This document shows, piece by piece, positions 34,577-42,737 of a stretch of 64,000 nucleotides of DNA. The notes beneath the pieces are model-generated. The model was not told where the DNA came from. It did no database searches and worked only from the letters and a program-made list of their open reading frames with translations. Source of the DNA: WLMZ01 sp963732585 (GTDB lineage: Bacteria > Actinomycetota > Acidimicrobiia > Acidimicrobiales > Ilumatobacteraceae); assembly GCA_963732585.1 (NCBI GenBank), contig CAVSZY010000001.1, forward strand, positions 124,001-188,000. Reading direction: 5' to 3'. Every line of letters begins with the position of its first letter. Positions within the stretch are counted from its first letter, which is position 1. The position numbers and the translations under genes were made by a program.

Positions 34577-35149
34577 TTGCGGGTGTTCATTTCCTATCGT
34601 CGCGATGACGACATGTACCTACCAGCCCTTGTACGAGACGCCTTAGCCGATCGAATCGGACTGGACAATGTCTTTCTTGACGTCAACTCCATTCCAGCGG
34701 GACATAACCTCGTCCAGTCAATCGTGACTTGGTTAGAGCAATCGGACATTGTGTTGGCCTTCATTGGAAGGCGTTGGCGACCGGAGTTGCTCAGCACCGA
34801 GGCTGATTACATTCGGCTCGAACTAGGGACCGCCCGAAGCAAGTCACGGAAGGTCGTTCCGGTCTTGCACAGCGAGCAACGGATGCCACGAGCAAGTGAG
34901 CTACCGGCCGAAATGCAGTGGTTGTGCGACGTAAATGCGTTGAGTATCGCCGCGCCTCCTCAACACCTCGCGGGCATCGAGAGCATTGTGAACTTCGTCG
35001 TCGCCGCCCGTGATTCTGCGGGTCTTCCCGAACAAGCACGGACAGAGTCAAATTCGAGTGCACGCCAGGAGAGCCTCGACTTCCTCGATCAGCGATTCCG
35101 GCGTCGCCGCATATCGAATAAACCCAACAACGAGAGGTGGGCAAAATGA
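34577..35149 (+). CDS. TIR-domain protein
   Basis: A 190-residue protein whose residues 1-130 form a TIR domain: RVFISYRRDD, VFLDVNSIPAGHNL (box 2/BB loop), SDIVLAFIGRRW, and the DYIRLELGTA helix with Glu 82 in the position of the catalytic Glu of TIR NADases. The C-terminal 60 residues are charged and unstructured. TTG at 34577 is preferred: GGGAGGT lies 9 bases upstream and the domain begins at once, while the in-frame GTG at 34538 has no site. The upstream region is AT-rich and the gene's GC is lower than its neighbours. Stop overlaps the next start (ATGA). Confidence 0.85.
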   Translation: MRVFISYRRDDDMYLPALVRDALADRIGLDNVFLDVNSIPAGHNLVQSIVTWLEQSDIVLAFIGRRWRPELLSTEADYIRLELGTARSKSRKVVPVLHSEQRMPRASELPAEMQWLCDVNALSIAAPPQHLAGIESIVNFVVAARDSAGLPEQARTESNSSARQESLDFLDQRFRRRRISNKPNNERWAK

Positions 35150-36639
35150 CAACCATAAAGGCTCGAGCACGAAGCGGTGACCAAAATGCGCTCGAAACCA
35201 TGTTTCGGCAATTCATTCCTCCCGACGAGGCCATCGATTACGTCGCGTTTCTGGGACTTAAAGGATTTTTCGGACTGGGCCGACATAGTTTCGCCGCAGT
35301 GACGGAACGAAGAGTCGCCAGCTTGGAGCTTTCCATGTTTGGCGGAGCCAAGTATGTCGACGGATACCATGAGCATTTTAACGGTTCTGCGCTCTACCAG
35401 CCTTCGCGACTCCCAAAGTACGTTGCTTCGGTGATTGCGGGGCTGGCCTGGATATCAATTCTGGCGGGATTGATGAGCGCTGGATTCGGCGCGTTCACCA
35501 TCATTGCGGTGTTGGCCTGGTGCGGCGTTGGAGTGGCAGCCCTGCCGCTGATTGCTTACGTCTTCTACCGTTTCGTCAAGAGCGGTCTCGTCCTCGTGGT
35601 TCGAGAAGGATTCCTGGTCTATTGTTTCGCAGATCGATCGCGGCTTGGGGTCGCCAGTGAGTTGGCGAGCAGAGCAACCGAGATGAAGGATCAGCGTTCG
35701 GGTCGGGCGAAGTCTCCACCAAATCGAGCCACATCGTTTGGCCAACCCACTCCCCAACGTGCCGAGACCTACTCGACTGTCGAACCACCCGAGAATGCGA
35801 TGCGTAAAGCGGTCGAGGGTCTCGCCAATGAAGACATCCTCAAGTGGCTTCTTGGACTGGCCATGCTGCGTCTGGTTGGGGTGTTCACCCCCTACCAAGA
35901 GTCAACCAGTCTTTGGGATGACCAGGCCAAATGGCAATGGGTACTCCCGGCATTGTGTTGTGGAGTCTCCGCTGCATTGGCCATCTTTCTCGCCACAGAA
36001 CAACAGCAGCTTTGGTCATCGATAGCGACAGGTGCCGCGGCAGTGATTGCACTTCAGACCTTGCTGATGATCGGCGTCGACCTCAAGATCGGTACCACCG
36101 ATGTTCAGATCGGGTTTTGGATGTTTCTCCTGTCCGGCATTGGCTTGTCCGCATTTGCAGTCGTATCACTCATGCGATTGGGCAAGGGAAAGCTTGAGGT
36201 TCGGCCACGAAGTATCGACGCGATGTTCAGCCAACCCATTAACAAGTGGCTGGCCTTTGGCGGCCTCGCCTCGACGATTGGCGCAGCGATGCCATGGTAT
36301 GGCGACGGCATATTTTGGGGACTCAGCAGTCAATACAACGTTCTGTTTGTCGTCTTCTTTGGCGCCAGTGCGCTGTCCTGCCTTCTTGTGACCTCAATGG
36401 TGCTCAACTCTGCATCACGCTCACTCTCCACAGCACTGCTTGCTGGCTGGTCAGCGGCTTTGGCAGGATGGGCCCTCGGTATCGAACTCACATTTGACGA
36501 GCTTTTGAAGGGATTCCGTCTTTTCGAGATTGGAACGGCAGTGTTGTTGGCCGTTGCGATCTTCAACCTCAGCGGTCAAGGACGGTCGGTTGAAGCACGT
36601 CAAACAACTTCTCCACCGTTTCCGCCGCCGGCCGTCTAG
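35146..36639 (+). CDS. Polytopic membrane protein coupled to the TIR gene
   Basis: A 497-residue protein I do not recognise. Residues 25-90 could be a small beta-rich module (AVTERRVASLELSMFGG), two membrane segments follow at ~93-145, then a linker rich in Pro, Ser and Arg (185-220), then seven or eight more segments (about 232-247, 264-282, 291-310, 322-343, 368-384, 398-420, 428-447, 459-475). No transporter or enzyme motif is visible. The start is fixed by the ATGA overlap with the TIR gene and a GAGGTGG site. GC is clearly lower than the flanking genes. The arrangement suggests a two-gene TIR plus membrane-effector or sensor unit. Confidence 0.7.
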   Translation: MTTIKARARSGDQNALETMFRQFIPPDEAIDYVAFLGLKGFFGLGRHSFAAVTERRVASLELSMFGGAKYVDGYHEHFNGSALYQPSRLPKYVASVIAGLAWISILAGLMSAGFGAFTIIAVLAWCGVGVAALPLIAYVFYRFVKSGLVLVVREGFLVYCFADRSRLGVASELASRATEMKDQRSGRAKSPPNRATSFGQPTPQRAETYSTVEPPENAMRKAVEGLANEDILKWLLGLAMLRLVGVFTPYQESTSLWDDQAKWQWVLPALCCGVSAALAIFLATEQQQLWSSIATGAAAVIALQTLLMIGVDLKIGTTDVQIGFWMFLLSGIGLSAFAVVSLMRLGKGKLEVRPRSIDAMFSQPINKWLAFGGLASTIGAAMPWYGDGIFWGLSSQYNVLFVVFFGASALSCLLVTSMVLNSASRSLSTALLAGWSAALAGWALGIELTFDELLKGFRLFEIGTAVLLAVAIFNLSGQGRSVEARQTTSPPFPPPAV

Positions 36640-36660
36640 AACCTCATTGCGAGAATTCGA

Positions 36661-37644
36661 CTAGCCGCGACGGCGGCGGATCTCTGCGCTGACGGCTGGC
36701 AACACGGCGTGAAGATCGCCGATGACGGCGTAGTCGGCTTTGCCGACCATGTTTGCTTCGCCGTCGGTGTTGATCGCCAGCACCTTCTTCGAGGCCATCA
36801 TCCCTACCCAGTGCTGCGTGGCACCGGAGATACCACAGGCGATGTACAACTCGGGGGCGATGCGCTTGCCGGTTTGGCCGACCTGGTCGCTGTGCGGACG
36901 CCAACCGTTGTTGGTGGCAACACGGGAACAACCGACGGCACCGCCGAGCAAGTCGGCTAGTTCCTCTAGCGGGGCGAAGCCCTCAGCTGAACCAACGCCG
37001 CGCCCACCGCTGACGACAACCGCAGCCGTGGTCAAGGTGATGCCGCTGGCCAAGGTGACCCGATCGGTGATCCGCGTGCGCCGAGCGGCATCGCCGAGCT
37101 CCGGTTGAAACACCGATACGGGCGCGGGAGACGACTCGCTGGCCGCCGACTCGTAGGTGTAGGCCGCGCACGACAAGGCGACGCCCGGCGCGCAGGCCAA
37201 CATGGCGTTCTCCAACAACGCTCCTCCCCAGCGGACGCGGGTCAAGCGCAGAGCATCGCCGTCGACGGAACCCGTCTCGGCAACGTTGGCAGCGAAAGCC
37301 ACGTCGTTGACCGCCGCGACGTGGGCCAGGATCTCGTTGCCGCGATCGGTACCGACGGCCACCACCGCGGCCGCAGCGTGGCTGACGGCTAGCTGCGCCA
37401 GCGCGTCGCCCCACGCCTCGGGGGCATAGTCGAGCAGATCGCTGTGGTGGAGTTGGACGACGGCGGCGACACCGCTGGCCGCCACCTGGGCGGCCACGCC
37501 GTCGCCCTCGGCGCCGACCACCGCAGCGGTCACCGAGTCGCCGAGACCGGCCGCATTCAGGGCTTGGGCAAAGGTGATCGCCTGGGTCGCCGTCTCGGCG
37601 ATGACCCCACGGTCGTGCTCGATGACGACGATGATCGTGCTCAC
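36661..37644 (-). CDS. etfA: Electron transfer flavoprotein alpha subunit
   Basis: A 327-residue ETF alpha. The N-terminal adenine-nucleotide-like domain is followed by the C-terminal FAD domain with VVSGGRGVGSAEGF, GWRPHSDQVGQTGK, PELYIACGISGATQHWVGM and INTDGEANMVGKADYAVIGD. ETF carries electrons from flavin dehydrogenases to the quinone pool. Its GTG start overlaps the etfB stop by 4 bases, and both follow the dimethylglycine dehydrogenase-type gene, the probable electron donor. Confidence 0.96.
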   Translation of the reverse strand: MSTIIVVIEHDRGVIAETATQAITFAQALNAAGLGDSVTAAVVGAEGDGVAAQVAASGVAAVVQLHHSDLLDYAPEAWGDALAQLAVSHAAAAVVAVGTDRGNEILAHVAAVNDVAFAANVAETGSVDGDALRLTRVRWGGALLENAMLACAPGVALSCAAYTYESAASESSPAPVSVFQPELGDAARRTRITDRVTLASGITLTTAAVVVSGGRGVGSAEGFAPLEELADLLGGAVGCSRVATNNGWRPHSDQVGQTGKRIAPELYIACGISGATQHWVGMMASKKVLAINTDGEANMVGKADYAVIGDLHAVLPAVSAEIRRRRG

Positions 37645-38426
37645 AGCAGCCCCAGTTCCTCGATGAGGTCGACGATTGCCGAGGCCGCTTCGACGCCCCG
37701 GCCGATCATCACCGTTTCCGTTACCTGTTCAGCGGCATTGTCGAAGCTATTGGTGATCAGTCCGCCAGCAGCGGCCGATGAGGCCAGTTGGGCGACGTCG
37801 GCCTTCTTGCTCTTCAGGCGCCCGGGCAGCGTTGGATAGCGCGGCAGGTTGAGGCCTTCTTTGACGCCGAGCACAGCCGGAAGCGGCAGCTGATAGACCT
37901 CGAAGCCGTCGGCACTCTCGCGATGCGCCGTCACCAGCCCGTCGCCAACCTCGATCGCCTTGATGCCATTGACGATCGGACGGGCGAGGGCGCGGGCGAC
38001 ACGGATACCCACTTGGAATCCGCCTGAGTCGGCCGACTCGTTGCCGAATAACACCAGGTCGAACGCTCCCTGATCTGCTTCCAGCGCAGCGATCGATTCG
38101 GCGAGGGCGCGAGCCGTGGCTTGTGGATCGAGTTCACCGCCACCGGCCAACGCCGGATGCGAAACGTGCACCGCGTTGGCGATGCCGACCGACAGCGCGT
38201 AGCGCAATTGTTCATCGGCTTGCGCAGCACCGACGGTGAGCACCGTTGCCGAGCCACCATGCGCCTCGACCAGGCGAATGGCTTCCTCCACGGCGCACTC
38301 CTCGTGCGGACTGGTGGTGAAACCAAGGTTCTTGGCATCGATCGCCGTGCGCTCAGCAGTCAGCGTGATCCGCGCCCCTGGCGCTGGCACCCGTTTGACG
38401 CAGGCCAAAACTCGCAAGCCGCTCAC
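37641..38426 (-). CDS. etfB: Electron transfer flavoprotein beta subunit
   Basis: A 261-residue ETF beta with the expected CVKRVPAPG, a central ETF beta segment (FGNESADSGGFQVG), and GVKEGLNLPRYPTLPGRLKSKK, the conserved recognition-loop region. GTG at 38426 starts 7 bases after the upstream dehydrogenase stop. Together with etfA it is the electron acceptor for that enzyme. Confidence 0.95.
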   Translation of the reverse strand: MSGLRVLACVKRVPAPGARITLTAERTAIDAKNLGFTTSPHEECAVEEAIRLVEAHGGSATVLTVGAAQADEQLRYALSVGIANAVHVSHPALAGGGELDPQATARALAESIAALEADQGAFDLVLFGNESADSGGFQVGIRVARALARPIVNGIKAIEVGDGLVTAHRESADGFEVYQLPLPAVLGVKEGLNLPRYPTLPGRLKSKKADVAQLASSAAAGGLITNSFDNAAEQVTETVMIGRGVEAASAIVDLIEELGLL

Positions 38427-38433
38427 CGTGCGC

Positions 38434-40950
38434 TCAGCCCTTCATCCGCGCATCGCTCGGATCGAAGACCGGCGTGGAGCCAGCCGAGCGAACCGTCACC
38501 GGGTAGGTCTCGTTCATGTAGTGGACGAGCAGCTCGGTGCCTTCGACCGCATGCTGCGCCGGGAGGTAGGCCATCAACAAGAACTTGCCGTACGACGGCC
38601 CCGATCCCGCAGTGGTCACTGTGGAGACCCGACCCTTGGAGTCGACGATGCGCTCGCCATCGAGGGTCAGGATCGTCTCCCCGCCGGTCATGTACCGCTC
38701 GATGCCGTCGTGGGCGGACATGTGATTCTCCACCGACAACGTGCACATAATCGCCGCTGGACCAGCTTCGCGAGCGGCCAGGTAGGCGGTCTTGCCGATG
38801 AAGTCGGCCGACTTGACCTTCGGGCGGGCCAGTCCAGCCTCGACCGGGGTGTATTCGCCGTCGAGTTCGGCACCCATCAGGCGATAGCCCTTTTCTAGGC
38901 GGCCGGTGGTGCCATAGACACCGCCGCCGACGGGGACGATGGCAAAGTCCTGGCCAGCGGCGGAGATCATGTCCCACACGGCGCGGGCGTTCTCCATCGG
39001 CACGTAAATCTCCCAGCCCAGTTCACCGACGTAGCTGATGCGGAACAGGCGCACAGCGAGCGAGCCGAACAAGACCTCTTGCGTGCTGGCGTAGGGGAAG
39101 GCCTCGTTGGAGACGTCGCTGGTGGTTAAACGCTCCATCACCGAGCGGGCCTTGGGGCCCCACAGGCCGATCGTGGCGTAGGCCGAGGTCTTGTCTTCGA
39201 AGCTCACCGAGCCGTCGGCGGGCAGGTGCTGGCGGAACCAGAACTCGTCGCGCGGGCCGTCGAAGGCGCCGGTGACGACACGGTAGTAGTCCTGCCCGAG
39301 GCGCATCATTGTCAGGTCGGAGCGGAAGCCACCGTTGACGTCGAGCATCGGGGTGTAGGCCGAGCGGCCGACAGCGACGTCGATGTTGTTGACGGTCAGG
39401 TTCTGCAGGTAGGGCACGACGCCGGGACCCTTGATGTCGAAGACGACGAACGGGGCCAAGTCGACCATGCCGACGTTGTCTTTCAAGGCCAGGTGCTCGG
39501 CGTTGATGATCGGCGACCACCAGCGGCGATCCCACTCATGCGGGCGATCGGCCACGCCGTATTTGGCGACCAGCGGCGCGTTCGACTCGTACCAATGTGG
39601 GCGCTCCCAGCCACCGGCCAAGAAGTAGACGGCACCGAGCGCCTCGGTGCGGTCGTGGTACGGGGCGGTGCGCACGTTGCGCTCCGACGCCCACTGCTCA
39701 CGGGGGTGGACAATGCCGTAGGTCTTGTTGAAGTGCTCGGCACAACGGGCGCGAACGTGGTGGTCGTTGCGGGCGTACGGATAGAAGCGGGCGATGTCGC
39801 TGTGATGCGGATCGATCTCAGGTTGGCCGTGGGTCATCCACTCGGCGAGCATGCGGGCCGCGCCAGGGCCCTCCTTGATCCAGATCGCGGCGCACGACCA
39901 CAGGTTCTTGCACCCAGGGATCTCGCCGATCAGCGGGAATCCGTCGGGGGTCAGCGACAGCAGGCCGTTGATCGCGTACTTGATTTCGGCGGTGCTGAGG
40001 ATCTCCGGCATCAGCTCGAGCGCCTGCTCAAGCTGCGGGTCGAAGTCCTCCATCGTGATCGGCAGTTCGGTCGGCGAGAGGCGCGATTCCTTGATCGACG
40101 GGATCTCGTCGGCTGTCATGAAGATCGGGCGGTGGGCGTAGGAACCGACCTCCATCGAGCCGGCCGATTGGCGCTCGTAGCAGAAGGTGTCCATGTCGCG
40201 GATGATCGGGAACCCCAGTTCCATGTTCGTTGCTTCCAGCACCGGGATCGGGCCGACGTCGATCATCTGGTGAACGGCCGGAGTCAGCGGGATCTCCACG
40301 CCGGCCATGGCGGCGATGCGCGGGCTCCAGACGCCACAGGCGACGACCACGAAATCGGCGTCGATGCGGCCGCGATCGGTGACAACGGCCTTGATCACGC
40401 CGTCTTCGACAATCAGATCTTCGACCTCGACGTTAGCGAAGGTCTGCAATGCGCCGAGTTCCTGGGCCCGCTCACGAAAGATCGTGCCGGCGCGTAGGCT
40501 GTCGACCACCGAGACCGTCGGCGAATAGAAGCCGCCGAGGAGAATCTCCTCATTGATGAACGGCACCATTTCCTTGATCTCTGCGGGGGTGACGAGACGG
40601 GCCTCGATGCCCCAGTTCTTGGCCGAGACCATGCGCCGGCGCAGCTCTTCCATGCGCTCCGTGGTGCGGGCAATTTCGATGCCGCCGCACTCGGTATTGA
40701 CACCCATCTCGATGTATTGCTTCTGGCTGTCGAGGTTGAGCATGGCCATCTCACGGTTGTGATCGACCGGGAAGATGAAGTTGGAGGCGTGGCCGGTGGA
40801 GCCACCGGGGTTGGGCAACGGACCCTTGTCGATCTGCACGATGTCGCGCCAGCCGAGCTCGGCCAGGTGGGCGACCACGCCGTTACCGACGATGCCGGCA
40901 CCGATGACGACAACGCGTGCCGATGTTGGGAAGTCGTTGCTCACTTGCAT
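38434..40950 (-). CDS. Dimethylglycine/sarcosine dehydrogenase-type flavoprotein fused to GcvT
   Basis: An 838-residue enzyme. Residues 10-400 are a DAO-type FAD oxidoreductase with the dinucleotide fold VVVIGAGIVGNGV and, at GGSTGHASN, His 54 in the position of the covalent FAD-His of dimethylglycine dehydrogenase. Residues ~430-835 are a folate-binding GcvT domain with its C-terminal barrel (LKDNVGMVDLAPFVVFDIKG; ELGWEIYVP). Family enzymes demethylate dimethylglycine or sarcosine, pass the one-carbon unit to H4folate and electrons to ETF. The two ETF genes follow at once. ATG at 40950 has a GAGAGGAC site. Substrate by inference: a methylated glycine derivative. Confidence 0.9.
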   Translation of the reverse strand: MQVSNDFPTSARVVVIGAGIVGNGVVAHLAELGWRDIVQIDKGPLPNPGGSTGHASNFIFPVDHNREMAMLNLDSQKQYIEMGVNTECGGIEIARTTERMEELRRRMVSAKNWGIEARLVTPAEIKEMVPFINEEILLGGFYSPTVSVVDSLRAGTIFRERAQELGALQTFANVEVEDLIVEDGVIKAVVTDRGRIDADFVVVACGVWSPRIAAMAGVEIPLTPAVHQMIDVGPIPVLEATNMELGFPIIRDMDTFCYERQSAGSMEVGSYAHRPIFMTADEIPSIKESRLSPTELPITMEDFDPQLEQALELMPEILSTAEIKYAINGLLSLTPDGFPLIGEIPGCKNLWSCAAIWIKEGPGAARMLAEWMTHGQPEIDPHHSDIARFYPYARNDHHVRARCAEHFNKTYGIVHPREQWASERNVRTAPYHDRTEALGAVYFLAGGWERPHWYESNAPLVAKYGVADRPHEWDRRWWSPIINAEHLALKDNVGMVDLAPFVVFDIKGPGVVPYLQNLTVNNIDVAVGRSAYTPMLDVNGGFRSDLTMMRLGQDYYRVVTGAFDGPRDEFWFRQHLPADGSVSFEDKTSAYATIGLWGPKARSVMERLTTSDVSNEAFPYASTQEVLFGSLAVRLFRISYVGELGWEIYVPMENARAVWDMISAAGQDFAIVPVGGGVYGTTGRLEKGYRLMGAELDGEYTPVEAGLARPKVKSADFIGKTAYLAAREAGPAAIMCTLSVENHMSAHDGIERYMTGGETILTLDGERIVDSKGRVSTVTTAGSGPSYGKFLLMAYLPAQHAVEGTELLVHYMNETYPVTVRSAGSTPVFDPSDARMKG

Positions 40951-41011
40951 GTCCTCTCATCAGTCGACACCGGGCTTGGCGCCGCTTTGCTTGATTTTGA
41001 ATCGATCCGCA

Positions 41012-41044
41012 ATACGGGAACTTTCCGTATCGTGAGAAATTGTA
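41012..41044 (-). promoter_or_regulatory. Promoter -10 and operator-like dyad of the dehydrogenase-etf unit
   Basis: Read on the minus strand, a -10-like TACAAT (41044-41039) is followed after 8 bases by the inverted repeat ATACGG-AAAGTTC-CCGTAT (41030-41012). A 9-mer CACGATACG overlaps the dyad. The same layout and the same 9-mer in opposite orientation occur in the promoter of the corrinoid operon. The dyad would lie near the transcription start, a repressor-type position. The coding start is about 60 bases downstream. Confidence 0.6.
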
Positions 41045-41178
41045 GCGCACCCTAGCTGGCCAACGGAAACGACCAACCGGCCCTATTTCTCGGGCATTTC
41101 GGCATCGAGGCTACCCCGCCAGAAGGTCGCCCTGGCCGCTACAGCCGCGCCGCGCTAGGAACTAACCGGAGTCGCCGG
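41045..41178. other. Intergenic region between mttB-like and dehydrogenase genes
   Basis: Part of the 228-base gap between the two minus-strand units. A short frame without start codon (41.09-41.15 kb) ends in residues LDAEMPEK, faintly like the C-terminus of the MttB-like gene (AEMPDE), perhaps a duplicated remnant. No strong terminator hairpin is seen. Confidence 0.3.
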
Positions 41179-42735
41179 TTAGCCGATTTCGTCGGGCATC
41201 TCGGCTTTGCGGCGGGTGATGAACTCGGTCAGCTCAGCGTCGATCGCCGGGTCGATGCCCGGCCCCTCATACTCGGCCAAGGTCTTCTTCCACATCTTGT
41301 TGGCCCGCTGGTTGGCGTCGAGGCTGCCCTCTTCCAACCACTGCTCGTAGCTGGCGTTGTCGCTGGTCTCGGAACGGTAGAAGGCGGTCTCGAAGTTGGC
41401 CAAGGTGTGGGCATCCCCGAGGAAGTGAACACCCGGCTCGTGAGCCTTGATCGCCTCGACGGCTTGACCGTTGAGCGACATGTCGACACCCTTGGCGAAG
41501 GTGTGGGCCATGCCCAACTGGTCGCAGTCGAGCACGAACTTCTCGTAGCCGATCGCCAAACCACCCTCCAACCAGCCAGCGGCATGGAGCACGAAGTTGG
41601 CCCCGCCGAGCATCGTCGCCTGCATCGTGTTGGCCGACTCGTAGGCGGCCTGAGCGTCGGCGACCTTCGAGGCCGTCAATCCGCCACCAGAACGGAACGG
41701 CACGCCGAGGCGGCGGGCCAGATGGGCAACGACATATAACACCAACGACGGCTCGGGGGTGCCGAAGGTCGGTGCACCGGTCTGCATCGACATCGACGAG
41801 GCGAACGAACCAAAGATCACCGGCGCACCGGGGCGCACCAGTTGAGCAAACGCCATACCGACCAGCGCCTCAGCCAGGGTCTGCGCGGCGACGCCGGCGG
41901 TGGTCACCGGGGCCATCGCCCCGGCGAGGATGAACGGCGTAAAGATGCAGGCCTGGTTGTTGCGGGCGTAGACCTCGGCCGAGCCGAGCATCGTTTCGTC
42001 CCACACCAGCGGCGACGAGGCATTGATCAAGCTGGTCATCACCGTGCGGTCAGCGAGATCGCCGCCGAAACCAATGCGCGCCAGATCGACGCTGTCTTGC
42101 GCCCGACTCGACGCGGTGACCGAACCCATAAACGGCTTGTCGCTATAACGCAGGTGCGAATAGACCATGTCGAGGTGTCGTTTGTTGACCGGCACATCGA
42201 CCGGCTCGCACACCGTGCCACCGGAATGGTGCAGATACGGCGAGCTGTAGGCCAGTTTGACGAAGTTCTGGAAGTCGTGGAGCGTTGCGTAGCGACGCCC
42301 GCCCTCCAGGTCGCGCACGAATGGCGACCCGTAGTTCGGGGCGAACACGGTGTTCATCCCACCGATGACCACGTTGCGGGCCTCGTTGCGACCATGTTGC
42401 ACGTAGCTCGCCGGCGCGCTGGCCTGCACGATGCTGCGGCACATGCCCCGCGGGAAGCGCACCCGCTCACCATCGACCGTGGCCCCGGCATCGGCAAACA
42501 AGCCCAGCGCCGAAGGGTAGTCACGAATCCACACGCCGACCTCTTGCAGAATCGTCTCGGCGTTCTCCTCGATCAGGGCGATCGACTCGTCGCTGAGCAC
42601 CTCGAAGGGCTGCAGGGTTCGGGTCAGAAACGGCACGGACTCGGCGTGTGACGCCAGGCGCTGCGCCTGGCGCGCCGCCCGACCGCCACGGGCCGCGCGT
42701 GCGGGCGGGCCGTCGATTGGTTCTGTTGCAGACAT
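41179..42735 (-). CDS. MttB-superfamily methyltransferase without pyrrolysine
   Basis: A 518-residue TIM-barrel methyltransferase of the trimethylamine methyltransferase (MttB) superfamily: FEVLSDESIALIEENAETILQEVGV near residue 45, then GMNTVFAPNYGSPFV, LHHSGGTVCEP, and the glycine-rich barrel strands GGGLTASKVADAQAAYES and LGGANFVLHAAGWLEGG. No in-frame UAG interrupts it, so it belongs to the large non-pyrrolysine group that includes MtgB (glycine betaine) and relatives for proline betaine and carnitine. It would move a methyl group from a quaternary amine to the corrinoid protein encoded upstream in the operon. AAGGAG lies 6 bases before ATG 42735. Confidence 0.9.
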   Translation of the reverse strand: MSATEPIDGPPARAARGGRAARQAQRLASHAESVPFLTRTLQPFEVLSDESIALIEENAETILQEVGVWIRDYPSALGLFADAGATVDGERVRFPRGMCRSIVQASAPASYVQHGRNEARNVVIGGMNTVFAPNYGSPFVRDLEGGRRYATLHDFQNFVKLAYSSPYLHHSGGTVCEPVDVPVNKRHLDMVYSHLRYSDKPFMGSVTASSRAQDSVDLARIGFGGDLADRTVMTSLINASSPLVWDETMLGSAEVYARNNQACIFTPFILAGAMAPVTTAGVAAQTLAEALVGMAFAQLVRPGAPVIFGSFASSMSMQTGAPTFGTPEPSLVLYVVAHLARRLGVPFRSGGGLTASKVADAQAAYESANTMQATMLGGANFVLHAAGWLEGGLAIGYEKFVLDCDQLGMAHTFAKGVDMSLNGQAVEAIKAHEPGVHFLGDAHTLANFETAFYRSETSDNASYEQWLEEGSLDANQRANKMWKKTLAEYEGPGIDPAIDAELTEFITRRKAEMPDEIG

Positions 42736-42737
42736 CG

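Noticed and set aside
39226..40497. 423-residue plus-strand frame inside the dehydrogenase-GcvT gene
   Set aside because: Antisense shadow with no recognisable domain.
41085..41150. Short frame ending LDAEMPEK as a small gene
   Set aside because: No start codon and only faint likeness to the end of the MttB-like gene; treated as intergenic.
41179..42735. Possible pyrrolysine codon in the MttB-like gene
   Set aside because: The frame has no internal UAG; it belongs to the non-pyrrolysine group. The amber at 52535-52537 is in a pilin leader and does not imply pyrrolysine.
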